DNA of 64,000 nucleotides from Hyphomonadaceae bacterium UBA1849 (GCA_002338565.1 DDIN01000001.1:62001-126000); one strand, 5' to 3'. Shown: positions 1 through 9,698, numbered from the stretch's first letter. Program-made: numbers and translations. The notes: generated by a model from the letters alone, not told the origin.

Positions 1-43
1 CGAGCGCCGATGATGTCAAAATACCCGCTTCGCGACGCGAAGC

Positions 44-712
44 TTATTCTGCGTCCGCTGCGTCGCTATCGCGACGTTCGAAAACCTTATCGACGATACC
101 GAAGGCACGAGCCTCTTCCGCCGTCATGAATGAATCACGGTCGAGCGTACGCTCGATAGTGTCGTAATCCTGACCCGTGTGCTTAACGTAGATCTCATTG
201 AGACGCTGCTTGAGTTCAATAATCTCTTCAGCATGGCGTTCAATATCGGAAGCCACGCCACGGAAACCGCCAGAAGGCTGGTGAACCATCACGCGAGCGT
301 TAGGCAGAGCGATACGCGAGCCCTTGTCACCAGCAGCGAGCAGAAGAGACCCCATGCTCGCAGCCTGTCCAATACAGACAGTTGTGATCGGGCATCGGAT
401 GTACTGCATGGTGTCGTAAATCGCCAGGCCTGAAGAGACGACGCCGCCAGGCGAATTGATATACATCGCGATATCTTTTTTCGGGTTCTCGGACTCGAGG
501 AACAACAATTGAGCCGTCACAATTGTCGCCATGCTGTCTTCAATCGGCCCACTCACGAAAACGATGCGCTCTTTGAGAAGACGAGAAAAGATGTCGTACG
601 CGCGCTCACCACGGCTGCTCTGCTCAACAACGCTCGGGATGAGGTTCAACGCGATTTCAGGGGAGTTCAACATGTCCAATATCTTTCTCGTATCATATGT
701 GTCTCTCGACAC
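44..712 (-). CDS. clpP: ATP-dependent Clp protease proteolytic subunit
   Basis: Serine peptidase that forms the barrel of ClpAP/ClpXP and degrades unfolded or tagged cytosolic proteins. The 222-residue protein shows the whole family: catalytic Ser119 in GQAASMG, His144 in MVHQPSGG and Asp193 in DRDSF, each offset by 8 from the E. coli triad. The GTG at 712 gives a short pro-sequence. An ATG at 673 (residue 14) is an alternative start; neither has a strong Shine-Dalgarno. It lies downstream of tig in the same direction, the usual tig-clpP order, but a terminator separates them. The acidic C-terminal tail is normal. Identity is certain, the start is not. Confidence 0.97.
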   Translation of the reverse strand: MSRDTYDTRKILDMLNSPEIALNLIPSVVEQSSRGERAYDIFSRLLKERIVFVSGPIEDSMATIVTAQLLFLESENPKKDIAMYINSPGGVVSSGLAIYDTMQYIRCPITTVCIGQAASMGSLLLAAGDKGSRIALPNARVMVHQPSGGFRGVASDIERHAEEIIELKQRLNEIYVKHTGQDYDTIERTLDRDSFMTAEEARAFGIVDKVFERRDSDAADAE

Positions 713-836
713 TACTATCTGAGGTGCTTTCCCGAATCCGCAAGTGATTCTGTCATGATTTCTTGTTGTTTGGCAAATTACTCACGATCGGGTTAATCGA
801 TCACGGACAAAAACCGTAATTTCGTAGACGCTGCAT

Positions 837-870
837 AAAAAAAGCGGGCTGCAAGAACAGCCCGCTTTCT
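837..870 (-). terminator. Intrinsic terminator of tig
   Basis: Read on the minus strand, a GC-rich 8-bp stem (GCGGGCTG / CAGCCCGC) with a 6-nt loop is followed by a run of seven T. It sits 26 nt after the tig stop codon and before clpP, so tig and clpP are probably separate transcription units with some read-through possible. No other feature was seen in 713-836, which should hold the clpP promoter. Confidence 0.85.
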
Positions 871-895
871 AAAATATTCTGTTCAAAGACAACGA

Positions 896-2233
896 CTAGA
901 TGTCGTCTTCTTTTTCGAGCTCTTCACGGGAAACAGTCGTGTCCGTAACGGTCGCTTGCTCCAGGATGTGATCGACAACTTTCTCTTCGTAGATAGGCGC
1001 ACGGATCTGTGCCAGCGCGCCCGGCGTCTTACGATAGAATTCGATGATCTGAGCTTCCTGCCCAGGATAGCGTGACGCTTCCTGGTTCAGTGCACGAGCA
1101 ACTTCTTCCTCAGACACGACCAGCTCGGCTTTACGGCCGATTTCCGCGAGAACGAGACCAAGGCGAACGCGGCGTTCAGCGATTTTCTTATAATCGACTT
1201 TCAGCTCGTCTTCGGACTTGTCTTTATCTTCGTCGTCGAGGTTGCCAGCTTCTTTTTCACGCTCGAACTGAGACCAGATCTGATTGAATTCAGCTTCAAC
1301 CATGCCTTCTGGAAGCTCGAAGCTGTACTCTTCGTCCAGCTTGTCGAGAAGCGCGCGCTTCACCTTGCCGCGAGACATAGACGCGTGCTCGGCTTCGATT
1401 TGCTCACGAATAACTTTCTTAAGCGCTTCAAGATCTTCCAGACCGAAGTTCTGAGCGAACTCATCGTCGATTTCCGGCGTTTTCGGCTCGCGAACTTCAT
1501 GAACTTTAACTTCGAAGACAGCTTCTTTGCCTGCCAGATCCGCAGAAGGGTAATCTTCCGGGAATGTGACATTCAGTTCTGTTTCTTCTTCGGCCTTCAC
1601 GCCCACGAGCTGCTCTTCGAAGCCAGGAATGAAGCGGCCCTGACCGAGAACGATTGTCTGGTTCTCAGCTGAACCACCTTCGAACGCTTCGCCGTCGATT
1701 TTGCCAACGAAGTCCATAACGACCGCATCGCCGTCCTTGGCTTTAGAGCCTTTGCGACGTGGTTCGTATTTATTGTTGTTCTCAGCAAGACGACCGAGCG
1801 CCTCATCAACCTGTTCGTCAGAAACTTCAGCAACCGGGCGCTCAAGCTCGAGCGCAGAAACGTCAGACGTTTCGAACTCAGGCATGATCTCTACAGACAT
1901 TGTGTAGGTCAGGTCTTCTTCGCCTGCGGCGACTTTCTCGATGTCTGAAACAGGCTCGATAGACGGCTGTTGAGCCGGGCGCAGTTCACGCTCGTCGAGC
2001 GCTTCCTGTGATGTGCTTGTGACGATTTCCTGAATGATGTCGCCCATGATGGACTTACCATACATACGCTTCACGTGCGCAGCAGGAACTTTACCTGGGC
2101 GGAAGCCTTTCAGTTTCATTTGCGGGCGAATTTCTTCGATCTTGGCGTCAAGTTTCTCAGACAGCTCGCTCGCTGGAATTGTTACTTCAAAGGCGCGGCT
2201 AAGGCCTTCTGACTTCGTCTCTTTGACTTCCAT
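896..2233 (-). CDS. tig: Trigger factor (ribosome-associated chaperone / prolyl isomerase)
   Basis: Binds the ribosome exit tunnel and shields nascent chains. The 445-residue protein has the N-terminal ribosome-binding domain with the signature GFRPGKVP at 43-50, a central FKBP-type prolyl isomerase domain at about 155-250 (GDAVVMDFVG, GSAENQTIVLG, FIPGFEEQLVG) and a helical C-terminal chaperone domain with a very acidic tail. The reading frame stays open 25 codons upstream, but the start at 2233 (MEVKETKSEG) matches the family N-terminus and has GAGGA 7 nt upstream. Housekeeping gene, no anomalies. Confidence 0.97.
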   Translation of the reverse strand: MEVKETKSEGLSRAFEVTIPASELSEKLDAKIEEIRPQMKLKGFRPGKVPAAHVKRMYGKSIMGDIIQEIVTSTSQEALDERELRPAQQPSIEPVSDIEKVAAGEEDLTYTMSVEIMPEFETSDVSALELERPVAEVSDEQVDEALGRLAENNNKYEPRRKGSKAKDGDAVVMDFVGKIDGEAFEGGSAENQTIVLGQGRFIPGFEEQLVGVKAEEETELNVTFPEDYPSADLAGKEAVFEVKVHEVREPKTPEIDDEFAQNFGLEDLEALKKVIREQIEAEHASMSRGKVKRALLDKLDEEYSFELPEGMVEAEFNQIWSQFEREKEAGNLDDEDKDKSEDELKVDYKKIAERRVRLGLVLAEIGRKAELVVSEEEVARALNQEASRYPGQEAQIIEFYRKTPGALAQIRAPIYEEKVVDHILEQATVTDTTVSREELEKEDDI

Positions 2234-2470
2234 TGTATTCCTCAGGTCCGCCGGATTTCGGCGCGTTCTAGAAAGCGGGAGCGAAGGTCCGTCCAAATAC
2301 GGTTCCATCGCGAAGATCAGCGGCGGTGTATGTCACATGGAATCGCCCGTGTCCACGCCCTCTTTCAATAGAAATGGCGCTGTTTGTCCGGGTAATTCTC
2401 CGGAACCGCGTCTCGGCATCAACTTTTGTTATCTGGACATTACGCATCTTATTAGGGACATCATTGAAAT

Positions 2471-3337
2471 ATGATCCACGGACCAACTTCTCATACCTAC
2501 TATTCGCAGCGCCTTCGCCTGCATTACGTAGACTGGGGCAACCCTGATGCCCCTCCCCTGATTTTGCTTCATGGTGGACGCGACCACTGCCGCAGCTGGG
2601 ATTGGGTGGCAGAAGAGCTTCGCCACGACTGGCACGTCATCGCACCGGACCTTCGAGGTCATGGAGACAGCGAATGGTCAACTGACGGCACATATAACGT
2701 CATGACCTGCGTCTACGATCTTGCGCAGCTGATCCACCAGAAGAAGCTCGCGCCGGTAACGATCGTCTCTCACTCTTATGGCGGCAATATCTCGCTGCGC
2801 TACACTGGGCTCTATCCAGACAGTGTCCGGCGTATTGTAGCCATCGAAGGCCTCGGCCCTTCCCCGAAAATTCTCAAAGAACGCGAAAGCGAAGATTACG
2901 CGGACCGGATTCGCAAATGGGTAGACGACAAACGCGGCGCCGCGGGCCGGACCCCTCGAAAATATGCGAGCCTCGATGAAGCCTATCAGCGTATGAAAGA
3001 AGAGAACGGCTATTTATCTGCCGAACAGGCTAAACATCTCACCATCCACGGCATTTCCCAGAACGAAGACGGAAGCTATTCGTGGAAGTTCGATAACTAT
3101 TTCCGCGTCTGGCCACCGTTCGATATTCCGATGGAGGAATTGCATAAGCTTTGGGGCGCGATCACCTGCCCAACGCTACTCCTCTATGGCGCTGACAGCT
3201 GGGCATCGAACCCCGCCGAAGACGGCCGTATCGATTATTTCAAAAACGCCGAGGTGAAGCTGTATGAAAATGCAGGTCACTGGCTACACCACGATCAATT
3301 TGATCGCTTCATGTCGGACGTGCGCGCGTTCATTTAG
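2471..3337 (+). CDS. Alpha/beta hydrolase fold protein
   Basis: A 288-residue cytosolic alpha/beta hydrolase of unknown substrate. The oxyanion region LLHGG is at about 32-36. The nucleophile elbow reads VSHSYGG, with Ser102 as predicted nucleophile and Ser100 replacing the usual first Gly of GxSxG. The catalytic His lies in NAGHWLHHD near the C-terminus. The opening resembles epoxide-hydrolase-like or haloalkane-dehalogenase-like enzymes, but the fold alone does not fix the reaction. It is a single gene, divergent from tig across a 237-bp gap in which I see no other feature, and is closed by a bidirectional terminator. Confidence 0.9.
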   Translation: MIHGPTSHTYYSQRLRLHYVDWGNPDAPPLILLHGGRDHCRSWDWVAEELRHDWHVIAPDLRGHGDSEWSTDGTYNVMTCVYDLAQLIHQKKLAPVTIVSHSYGGNISLRYTGLYPDSVRRIVAIEGLGPSPKILKERESEDYADRIRKWVDDKRGAAGRTPRKYASLDEAYQRMKEENGYLSAEQAKHLTIHGISQNEDGSYSWKFDNYFRVWPPFDIPMEELHKLWGAITCPTLLLYGADSWASNPAEDGRIDYFKNAEVKLYENAGHWLHHDQFDRFMSDVRAFI

Positions 3338-3362
3338 CGCCGCACCCCGAACCTCCAAAAGC

Positions 3363-3399
3363 AAAAAAGCCGCCCCCGAAGGAGCGGCTTCTTGTTTTT
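3363..3399. terminator. Bidirectional intrinsic terminator
   Basis: A stem AAGCCGC / GCGGCTT (3367-3373 and 3384-3390) is followed on the plus strand by CTTGTTTTT and on the minus strand by TTTTTT. It can end the hydrolase transcript on the plus strand and the tRNA-Asp transcript on the minus strand. Confidence 0.85.
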
Positions 3400-3404
3400 C
3401 CAAA

Positions 3405-3481
3405 TGGCGCGAGTGACGGGGCTCGAACCCGCGACCCCCGGCGTGACAGGCCGGTACTCTAACCAACTGAGCTACACCCGC
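3405..3481 (-). tRNA. tRNA-Asp (GTC)
   Basis: 77 nt including an encoded CCA end. The acceptor GCGGGTG pairs with CACTCGC allowing one G-U. The D-arm, a 7-nt anticodon loop with GTC (genomic 3445-3447) and the T-arm with GGTTCGAGCC are all present. Followed by the bidirectional terminator. Confidence 0.97.
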
Positions 3482-3632
3482 TCACCGTTTGGAGACGCGG
3501 TGAATACGTAACTCAGCCCATTGGGTCAAGCACAAAAATCAATTTTTTCTCACTTCTTTTGAATGTCATTTAAAAGCCTCGATTGGCGCTTATCTTTTCA
3601 GGGTATTCAGCCCGCCCTGATCGGAGGCCCCA

Positions 3633-5996
3633 TTGAAAAAATTCCTCTTCGGCCTGCTCGCCATATTTGTCGTAGTCATTGGCCTCGTCGCCGCTGCGCC
3701 GTTTCTAATTCCAGCGTCAACGTATGGGCGCGTAGCTGAAGAGCAGCTGGAAGCCATGCTGGGACGGGATGTAACACTGGCGTCTGATCCAAGCATCACG
3801 ATCTTCCCGCGCCTCGGCGCAACAATTGAAAATGTCGAGATCGCAAACGCGGAAGGTTTTAGTGATCCTTACTTCGCGCGCGCAGACAGCCTGAACGTCG
3901 CTGTTAAGTGGCTACCGCTTTTCTCTCGACGAGTAGAGATCGCGTCGCTGCGTTTCGATGGCGGCGAAATTCTCCTGCACCAACGTACAGCCACTTCGAA
4001 CAATTGGACCTTCACTCCAGCGGAGGCGCCTGAACCAACGGAAGAAGAATCAGACGCTCCCTCTGAAACAGCTAAGTCTTTTGACGCGATCATTCCACGT
4101 GCTGAATTTACCAATATGCGCGTGCAATATGTCGATGAGGTATCAGGCGCCACTTACGACGCAAACCCGATCAACCTTGTCGCGCGTCTCGATGGCCTTG
4201 ATGCTCCTGCCTCCATTGATGGAGACATCACCGTCAATTATGAGCGGTTTGATATCAGCGCATCGCTGTCTTCGATAAACGCACTGACATCTGGTGCGTC
4301 CACAGACCTGCAAGCTGACGTGTCATCGCAACTCATGGACCTATCATTCGAGGGCAATGCGGCTCTGGGCACAGATCCGAGCATAAACGGGGAATTTGAG
4401 TTCTCTTCAAACGATCTTCAGGCGCTGACGGGTTTTGCGAACATTCCTATCGAGCAAAACATTACAGCGCTCGGGCGCACACGCGCCTCTGGCAGAATCG
4501 CCGGTCCAGTGAGCGCGCTGCAGATATCGAGCCTCACCGCGTCCCAGAATGCCTCAAATCTGGAAACCGAGTTCAGTGGCGATATCACACTCGGCGGCAA
4601 CATGCCGGTGATCACAGGTCAGATCTCAAGTCGTTCGTCAAATTTGAAACGCTTCCTTGAAGCGATGGAGATAGACCTGCCTCCGATGCAGGCCGATGCG
4701 CTCGGCCGTTTCGAGGCAGACATCACGCTGCTTAATGAGAATGGCAGCACCCGCACAAATATCGGCACGCTTCAGCTGGACGATATTGATGTCTCAGGAT
4801 CGGTTCTCGCAAACCTACGCGGCAATGTTCCTGTCATTAATGCTACGCTTGAGATTCCCACACTGGATATTAGTCCATACCTTTCAGAGAGCCGCGTAAA
4901 CGAGAACGAAGCTCCGGCCGAAGGCGGTTGGAGCGAAGACCCGATTGACCTGAGCTTCCTGCATTCGATGAACGGCGCATTCGATATCTCAATCGGCGAA
5001 CTTACAGATTCACGCGCGCGCATTCTTGATGTCGTCATCGATGGCCAGCTTTTTAACGGGCGCTTCACAGGCAGTCTTGATTCTATTCCACCGGAAGGTG
5101 GCCGCTCAGGTCGACCTGGCAATATTGATCCGTTTTATTCCGGACGCCTCGATACGGATCTGATGCTCGCTTCACGCGCGGACGGCTCTAACGCCCTTAA
5201 CGTGAGCGCCAGCGGATCCGGCATTACAGCAGCCGCCCTTGTCCGCTTCTTTACCGGCCAGGAAGTCCTGCAAGGCGTTGCGTCCATAGATGCAGATATT
5301 CAAATGACCGGCCAGAGCGTGGCTGATTTCATTCGCTCAATGGGTGGCACATATCGTGCTGAGGTCGCTGACGGGGCAATTCTGGGAATAAACCTGCCGC
5401 AGCTTCTTAGGAGCGCTCAGACATTCCTCGAAACACGTACATTACCGGACGCGCTCTCTCCGGAAGCTGAAACAGACTTCTCATCGCTTCTTCTTGAAGG
5501 ACACATACGAGAAGGCGTCGCTGGGATTTCGACCATGAATCTGGTAGCGCCATTCCTGCGCGCGACGGCTGAAGGCGAGATTGACCTCTACAACCAAACC
5601 CTGGACATCCACTTCTATCCACGTGCGCTGACCAGTGCGACAGGCGCCGATAATGGTTTTGAAGGTTACGGCATTCCTCTGGCCATTACAGGCGGATGGG
5701 CATCGCCCCGCGGTAGCCTCGACACAGAATTCATCGCTGATCTGGCCGCCGGCGCGGTTCGAAGCCGACTTGAAGATGAAGCGCGTTCCAGACTAGGCGA
5801 TGACGCAGTGAGCGGGCTAATTGGCGATGCTTTGGGCATCAACCGTAACCGCACCGATGAGTCTTCTGAAAACCAGGCGTCTGAAGACGCCGCCGCTGAA
5901 ACCGAGACTGAGACGACAGACGAGGAAGAAGCGCCTACGCCGGAGGACGCCGCGCGCAATCTTCTGCGAGACATAATAAACCGGCCTCGCGAATAA
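3633..5996 (+). CDS. AsmA family protein
   Basis: A 787-residue inner-membrane-anchored protein with a large periplasmic part, of the AsmA/TamB-like bridge family linked to lipid transport and outer membrane homeostasis. The N-terminal segment 4-25 is a single hydrophobic anchor followed by the typical AsmA opening (YGRVAEEQLEAMLGRDV). The middle is beta-rich, and the conserved AsmA_2 region (FFTGQEVLQGVASIDADIQM, near 545-565) is present. The C-terminal 50 residues are highly acidic and low-complexity. The start is a TTG with GGAGG 5 nt upstream; no better start fits the membrane anchor. It stands alone between two tRNA genes on the other strand. The molecular cargo is not predictable from sequence. 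Confidence 0.88.
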   Translation: MKKFLFGLLAIFVVVIGLVAAAPFLIPASTYGRVAEEQLEAMLGRDVTLASDPSITIFPRLGATIENVEIANAEGFSDPYFARADSLNVAVKWLPLFSRRVEIASLRFDGGEILLHQRTATSNNWTFTPAEAPEPTEEESDAPSETAKSFDAIIPRAEFTNMRVQYVDEVSGATYDANPINLVARLDGLDAPASIDGDITVNYERFDISASLSSINALTSGASTDLQADVSSQLMDLSFEGNAALGTDPSINGEFEFSSNDLQALTGFANIPIEQNITALGRTRASGRIAGPVSALQISSLTASQNASNLETEFSGDITLGGNMPVITGQISSRSSNLKRFLEAMEIDLPPMQADALGRFEADITLLNENGSTRTNIGTLQLDDIDVSGSVLANLRGNVPVINATLEIPTLDISPYLSESRVNENEAPAEGGWSEDPIDLSFLHSMNGAFDISIGELTDSRARILDVVIDGQLFNGRFTGSLDSIPPEGGRSGRPGNIDPFYSGRLDTDLMLASRADGSNALNVSASGSGITAAALVRFFTGQEVLQGVASIDADIQMTGQSVADFIRSMGGTYRAEVADGAILGINLPQLLRSAQTFLETRTLPDALSPEAETDFSSLLLEGHIREGVAGISTMNLVAPFLRATAEGEIDLYNQTLDIHFYPRALTSATGADNGFEGYGIPLAITGGWASPRGSLDTEFIADLAAGAVRSRLEDEARSRLGDDAVSGLIGDALGINRNRTDESSENQASEDAAAETETETTDEEEAPTPEDAARNLLRDIINRPRE

Positions 5997-6028
5997 CCGC
6001 GGGCCGGCTGGCATATTTGGAAAATCTC

Positions 6029-6106
6029 TGGTCGGAGCGAGAGGATTCGAACCTCCGACCCCCGGTCCCCCAGACCGGTGCGCTAACCGGGCTGCGCCAC
6101 GCTCCG
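6029..6106 (-). tRNA. tRNA-Pro (GGG)
   Basis: 78 nt with encoded CCA. The acceptor CGGAGCG pairs with CGCTCCG. The anticodon stem CCGGT/ACCGG closes a 7-nt loop with anticodon GGG, and the T-arm holds GGTTCGAATCC. Confidence 0.97.
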
Positions 6107-6169
6107 ATATCAGAGAGGCGCAGATATAAATCACCCCGGATGAGGCTTGCAAGAATTACGTAGGTTGGA

Positions 6170-6682
6170 TCAGGCCGCGTCTTTAACCAGCACTGCATCG
6201 AGACGTGATTTCACTGAATCGAGCTCTGAGAGCAGGCTTGAGAGACGATCTTCGGTCACGGCTGCAGATGTCGATGTAAACACACCTGATTCGACAACGT
6301 CATTCACGGTCTTTTGCAGGTTTTGCACCGGATTAGCAGCCGGACTATTGAACTGGGACGGATCGATCACTTCGCGGATCGGTTGCCCAAGGCGGACGCC
6401 GCCATCGAGCACAGCAGATACGCCCTGCTCGCGGATAACTTTCTGCGCGCCCTTAATGGTCAGGCCCTGATCATGCAGCAAAGCCTGAATCGCGCGAGCA
6501 GTGTCCACATCTTCGGGGCGGTACATGCGACGACCATCGCGACGTTTTACAGGCTTCAGTGCTGAGAATTTTGTTTCCCAGAAACGAAGAACATGCGTCG
6601 GGAGCCCGAGCTCCTTAGCAGCCTCACCAATCGAACGAAATGCAGTTGCTGACTTGGTGACGGTGCCGTTTGCGCTGGTCAT
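6170..6682 (-). CDS. MerR-family transcriptional regulator
   Basis: A 170-residue cytosolic DNA-binding protein. Residues about 14-85 form a MerR-type winged helix (FRSIGEAAKELGLPTHVLRFWE, then the wing with RRDGRRMYRPEDVD). The rest is a short helical C-terminus without the metal-binding cysteines of MerR/CueR, so the inducer is unknown. It lies 11 nt after ihfA. The pair ihfA-merR downstream of plsX-fabH is a fixed order in many alphaproteobacteria, which suggests a housekeeping role, but its regulon is not apparent. Confidence 0.9.
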   Translation of the reverse strand: MTSANGTVTKSATAFRSIGEAAKELGLPTHVLRFWETKFSALKPVKRRDGRRMYRPEDVDTARAIQALLHDQGLTIKGAQKVIREQGVSAVLDGGVRLGQPIREVIDPSQFNSPAANPVQNLQKTVNDVVESGVFTSTSAAVTEDRLSSLLSELDSVKSRLDAVLVKDAA

Positions 6683-6693
6683 TTTATTTGTCC

Positions 6694-7002
6694 CTAATCT
6701 TTATTCAGAGAGTCATCCACACGCTGTTTGAGGAGAGGAGAAGGACGGAACGCTACGACCCTACGGGCCGAGATCTCCGCGGCAATGCGAGTCTTGGGGT
6801 TACGTCCCATACGCGCATTTTTCTCACGCACGACAAAGTTTCCAAAGCGGGCCAACTTAACTGTCTGGCCATCTGTGAGATCGTCGGAGATCAGTTCGAG
6901 CACACGCTCGAGCAATTCTCCTGAGTCTTGCCGGGTCAGACCAACTTCACGTACCAGTGAATCCATGATCTCGGCTCGGGTGACCGCCTTATCGTGCTGC
7001 AC
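6694..7002 (-). CDS. ihfA: Integration host factor subunit alpha
   Basis: DNA-bending HU-family protein that works as a heterodimer with IhfB. The 102-residue form contains the helical dimerisation part and the DNA-binding arm (NFVVREKNARMGRNPKT) with the intercalating Pro inside RNPKT. I chose the GTG at 7002 because a near-perfect Shine-Dalgarno AAGGAGG lies 5 nt upstream; an upstream ATG at 7035 would put that sequence inside the coding region. It sits in the plsX-fabH-ihfA-merR cluster, 53 nt after fabH, probably co-transcribed. Confidence 0.95.
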   Translation of the reverse strand: MQHDKAVTRAEIMDSLVREVGLTRQDSGELLERVLELISDDLTDGQTVKLARFGNFVVREKNARMGRNPKTRIAAEISARRVVAFRPSPLLKQRVDDSLNKD

Positions 7003-7055
7003 TCCCACCTCCTTAACAGCATTAACAGAAAACACCCGATTCCTTAACGAAACTC

Positions 7056-8027
7056 TTACAAACGGAAGAGGTTTGCTCCCCAGGCGAAGCCGCCGCCCAT
7101 CGCTTCCGTCAGAACCAGGTTACCTGACTTTACACGGCCATCATCAATGGCTTCTGCCAGCGCTAAGGGGACTGAAGCCGCTGAAGTATTACCGTGTTTA
7201 CCAACAGTAGACACAATTTTTGCTGAGTCTATGGATAATCGTTTTGCGACACCATCAAGAATGCGTTGATTCGCCTGATGAGGCACAAACCAGTCGATTT
7301 CGTTATGATCGACGCCAGTCGTGGCCAGAAGGTTCTCTACCGCGCTGGAAATATTGACAACTGCGTGTTTGAAAACCTGATTACCGATCATACGCAAATG
7401 TCCAACCGTCTGCGTCACTGAAGGCCCACCATCTACATAGAGAAGGTCCTTATACGAACCATCTGTCCGTAGATTGTGACCAAGAAGACCGATTTGCGCG
7501 TCATCTTCTGCAGTATCGGCCTCAAGTACAACGGCACCAGCGCCATCGCCGAACAAAACGCAAGTTGTTCGATCCGACCAGTCAAGAATTCGCGAGAACG
7601 TCTCTGCGCCGACTACGAGCGCTTTCTTGAAACCGGAATTGCGCATCAGGCCATCGGCTGTCGCCAGCGCAAATACAAACCCTGAGCAAACAGCGCCCAC
7701 GTCAAACGCCGCGCCCTGACGCATGCCGATTTTATTCTGAATGATCGTCGCCGTGGACGGAAAGGTGTAGTCTGGCGTTGCGGTCGCGCACACAAGAAGA
7801 TCAATGTCGTCCGCCGTAATGCCGGCAGCTTTCAGAGCTGCTTTGGCGGCCTCGGCACCAAGGTCTGATGTGAATTCACCATCATCAGCAATATGTCGCT
7901 GGGAAATGCCCGTGCGCGCCTTAACCCACTCGTCATTCGTGTCGACCATACGCGACAAGTCTTCGTTTGTCAGAATCCTGCTCGGCAGATAGCTTCCGAC
8001 ACCGGTTACGCGAATGACTTGTTTCAT
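7056..8027 (-). CDS. fabH: Beta-ketoacyl-ACP synthase III
   Basis: Condenses acetyl-CoA with malonyl-ACP to start fatty acid synthesis. The 323-residue protein carries the triad Cys114 (GAVCSGF), His250 (VPHQANQR) and Asn280 (KHGNTSAAS), and ends with GGGFAWGANLFRL, typical of the family. Its ATG overlaps the plsX stop codon by 4 nt, so the two are translationally coupled. Confidence 0.97.
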   Translation of the reverse strand: MKQVIRVTGVGSYLPSRILTNEDLSRMVDTNDEWVKARTGISQRHIADDGEFTSDLGAEAAKAALKAAGITADDIDLLVCATATPDYTFPSTATIIQNKIGMRQGAAFDVGAVCSGFVFALATADGLMRNSGFKKALVVGAETFSRILDWSDRTTCVLFGDGAGAVVLEADTAEDDAQIGLLGHNLRTDGSYKDLLYVDGGPSVTQTVGHLRMIGNQVFKHAVVNISSAVENLLATTGVDHNEIDWFVPHQANQRILDGVAKRLSIDSAKIVSTVGKHGNTSAASVPLALAEAIDDGRVKSGNLVLTEAMGGGFAWGANLFRL

Positions 8028-9076
8028 GTGCTGACCGCTTCCTCGGCTTCAGGGTGTGAGGCCTGAAAACGCGACAGGCTGGCTTCTACGTCCTGATGAA
8101 ATGTACTTTTTCCAACGCTATAGGCCAAACGAAGCGTCGTCGCAAAACCTTCTGCATCAGTACCACCATGGCTCTTCAAAACAATTCCGTTCAAGCCCAG
8201 GAACACACCGCCGTTTACATTTCCGGGATCAAGCCGCTGTTTAAGCTGCTTTAGACCCGCACTGGCCAGAACTGCACCAAGTTTGGACAGAATAGAGCTG
8301 GTCAGCGCTTCTTTTACAAAGCCACCCACAAGCTTAGCCGTGCCCTCTGCAGTTTTAAGCGCGATGTTCCCTGTATAACCGTCCGTGACCACGACGTCGG
8401 TCGTGCCCATCGAGATGTCATTACCCTCGACGAAACCGTAATAGTTCAGACCGAATTCATTGCCTTTAAGCATGTCAGCGGCTTGTCGAACTGATTCGAT
8501 ACCTTTCAGTTCTTCAGAGCCGATATTCAGCAGACCAATGCTCGGATCAGTTTTTCCGTGGATCGCTTTAGAATAGGCCGCGCCCATAATCGCGAACTCG
8601 ACCAACTGCTCGGCATCCGCTTCTACATTGGCACCGACATCCAGCACGATGCTCGCACCGCGCGGGCTCGGCCAGCTGGCCGCAAGAGCCGGACGATGAA
8701 CACCGGGCACCATGCGCAGAACAAGCTTAGACATAGCCATCAGCGCGCCGGTATTGCCCGCGGAAATCGCGACGTGCGCAGTTCCGGACTTCACCCCCTG
8801 AAGCGCGTTCCACATGCTGGAGTTCTTCCCGCCGCGCAGAGCCTGACTAGGCTTGGCATCCATGGAGACAGCCTTGTCCGTGTGCGCAATTTCACAAACA
8901 CGCGCGAGTTTGGGATCAGCATCCAGATAAGGACGCAGCTGAGCCTCGTCCCCATGAAGGAGAAAGTTCACAGGACGGCCTTCGGCAGCCAGCAGCGCGA
9001 CGCCACGCATAACGCTTTCCGGGGCATGGTCGCCGCCCATGGCATCCACTGAAAGTACGAGAGTTTCAGCTGTCAT
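8024..9076 (-). CDS. plsX: Phosphate acyltransferase
   Basis: Makes acyl-phosphate from acyl-ACP for phosphatidic acid synthesis via PlsY, at the inner face of the membrane. The 350-residue protein has the signature opening VDAMGGDHAPESVMRG, then ISAGNTGALMA and DVGANVEADAEQL. Full length, first gene of the plsX-fabH overlap pair. The 76-bp gap before the next gene shows nothing distinctive. Confidence 0.97.
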   Translation of the reverse strand: MTAETLVLSVDAMGGDHAPESVMRGVALLAAEGRPVNFLLHGDEAQLRPYLDADPKLARVCEIAHTDKAVSMDAKPSQALRGGKNSSMWNALQGVKSGTAHVAISAGNTGALMAMSKLVLRMVPGVHRPALAASWPSPRGASIVLDVGANVEADAEQLVEFAIMGAAYSKAIHGKTDPSIGLLNIGSEELKGIESVRQAADMLKGNEFGLNYYGFVEGNDISMGTTDVVVTDGYTGNIALKTAEGTAKLVGGFVKEALTSSILSKLGAVLASAGLKQLKQRLDPGNVNGGVFLGLNGIVLKSHGGTDAEGFATTLRLAYSVGKSTFHQDVEASLSRFQASHPEAEEAVST

Positions 9077-9152
9077 GCTAAAAATGCCTTCTTTACTGGT
9101 TCGGATGAGCTTTTAGGCAACAGTTTGCCATATAACCAGCCCGTAAGTGTGT

Positions 9153-9698
9153 CTATCCGGAGAAAAATTCCGTCGCAGCGGGCCAGTCGAGCTCTCCCGC
9201 GAAAAGGCTGTCTTCTGATTGCGCGTCCAATGCCGCGACTGCCGCTTCAGTATAACGGGTTGCTGCCTGAAGGTCTTCCGCCGATGCGTCTACCATTAAA
9301 TTACGCGAAATCACCTCAGCGATGCTGCCCTCGCCCTCAAAAGCTGACTCGTATGCCCTGATGCGTCCATAGAAACCTTCTGCCAGTTTTCGCATCTTTT
9401 TACCAACGATCAGATCGCCAACACCGGCTTCTCTGAATGCATAATCGAAATTGGAAAAAATATTCTCGAATAGTTTTTGCGCGACGCGCGCGCCGGATGG
9501 TCCAGCGAGCTTCAAACGACGCATCAGAATGGCGGCATGCAGCGTTACGGCCTCGAAACGCCCCTCAAACGTGTCGGGCACACGCCCTTCGGCAAAGAGC
9601 TCAATCTGCCGCGACTGACGGTTCAGTTGGTCAAAAAGTCGGGCCGCAACAGACTTCGGTCCTGACTTCTGTGAAAACAATCGTGACAAAAACATCAT
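9153..9698 (-). CDS. Ubiquinol-cytochrome c chaperone (CBP3/UQCC1-like)
   Basis: A 181-residue protein matching the alphaproteobacterial and mitochondrial family (Pfam ubiquinol-cytochrome C chaperone) involved in assembly of the cytochrome bc1 complex. Recognisable parts are ALHAAILMRRLK-like (here VTLHAAILMRRLK at about 50-62), the FDYAFREAGVGDLIVGKKM block and the FYGRIRAYESAF block. No signal peptide or membrane segment, so it acts on the cytosolic face. Located upstream of plsX in the same direction and divergent from bamE, a common alphaproteobacterial order. Confidence 0.88.
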   Translation of the reverse strand: MMFLSRLFSQKSGPKSVAARLFDQLNRQSRQIELFAEGRVPDTFEGRFEAVTLHAAILMRRLKLAGPSGARVAQKLFENIFSNFDYAFREAGVGDLIVGKKMRKLAEGFYGRIRAYESAFEGEGSIAEVISRNLMVDASAEDLQAATRYTEAAVAALDAQSEDSLFAGELDWPAATEFFSG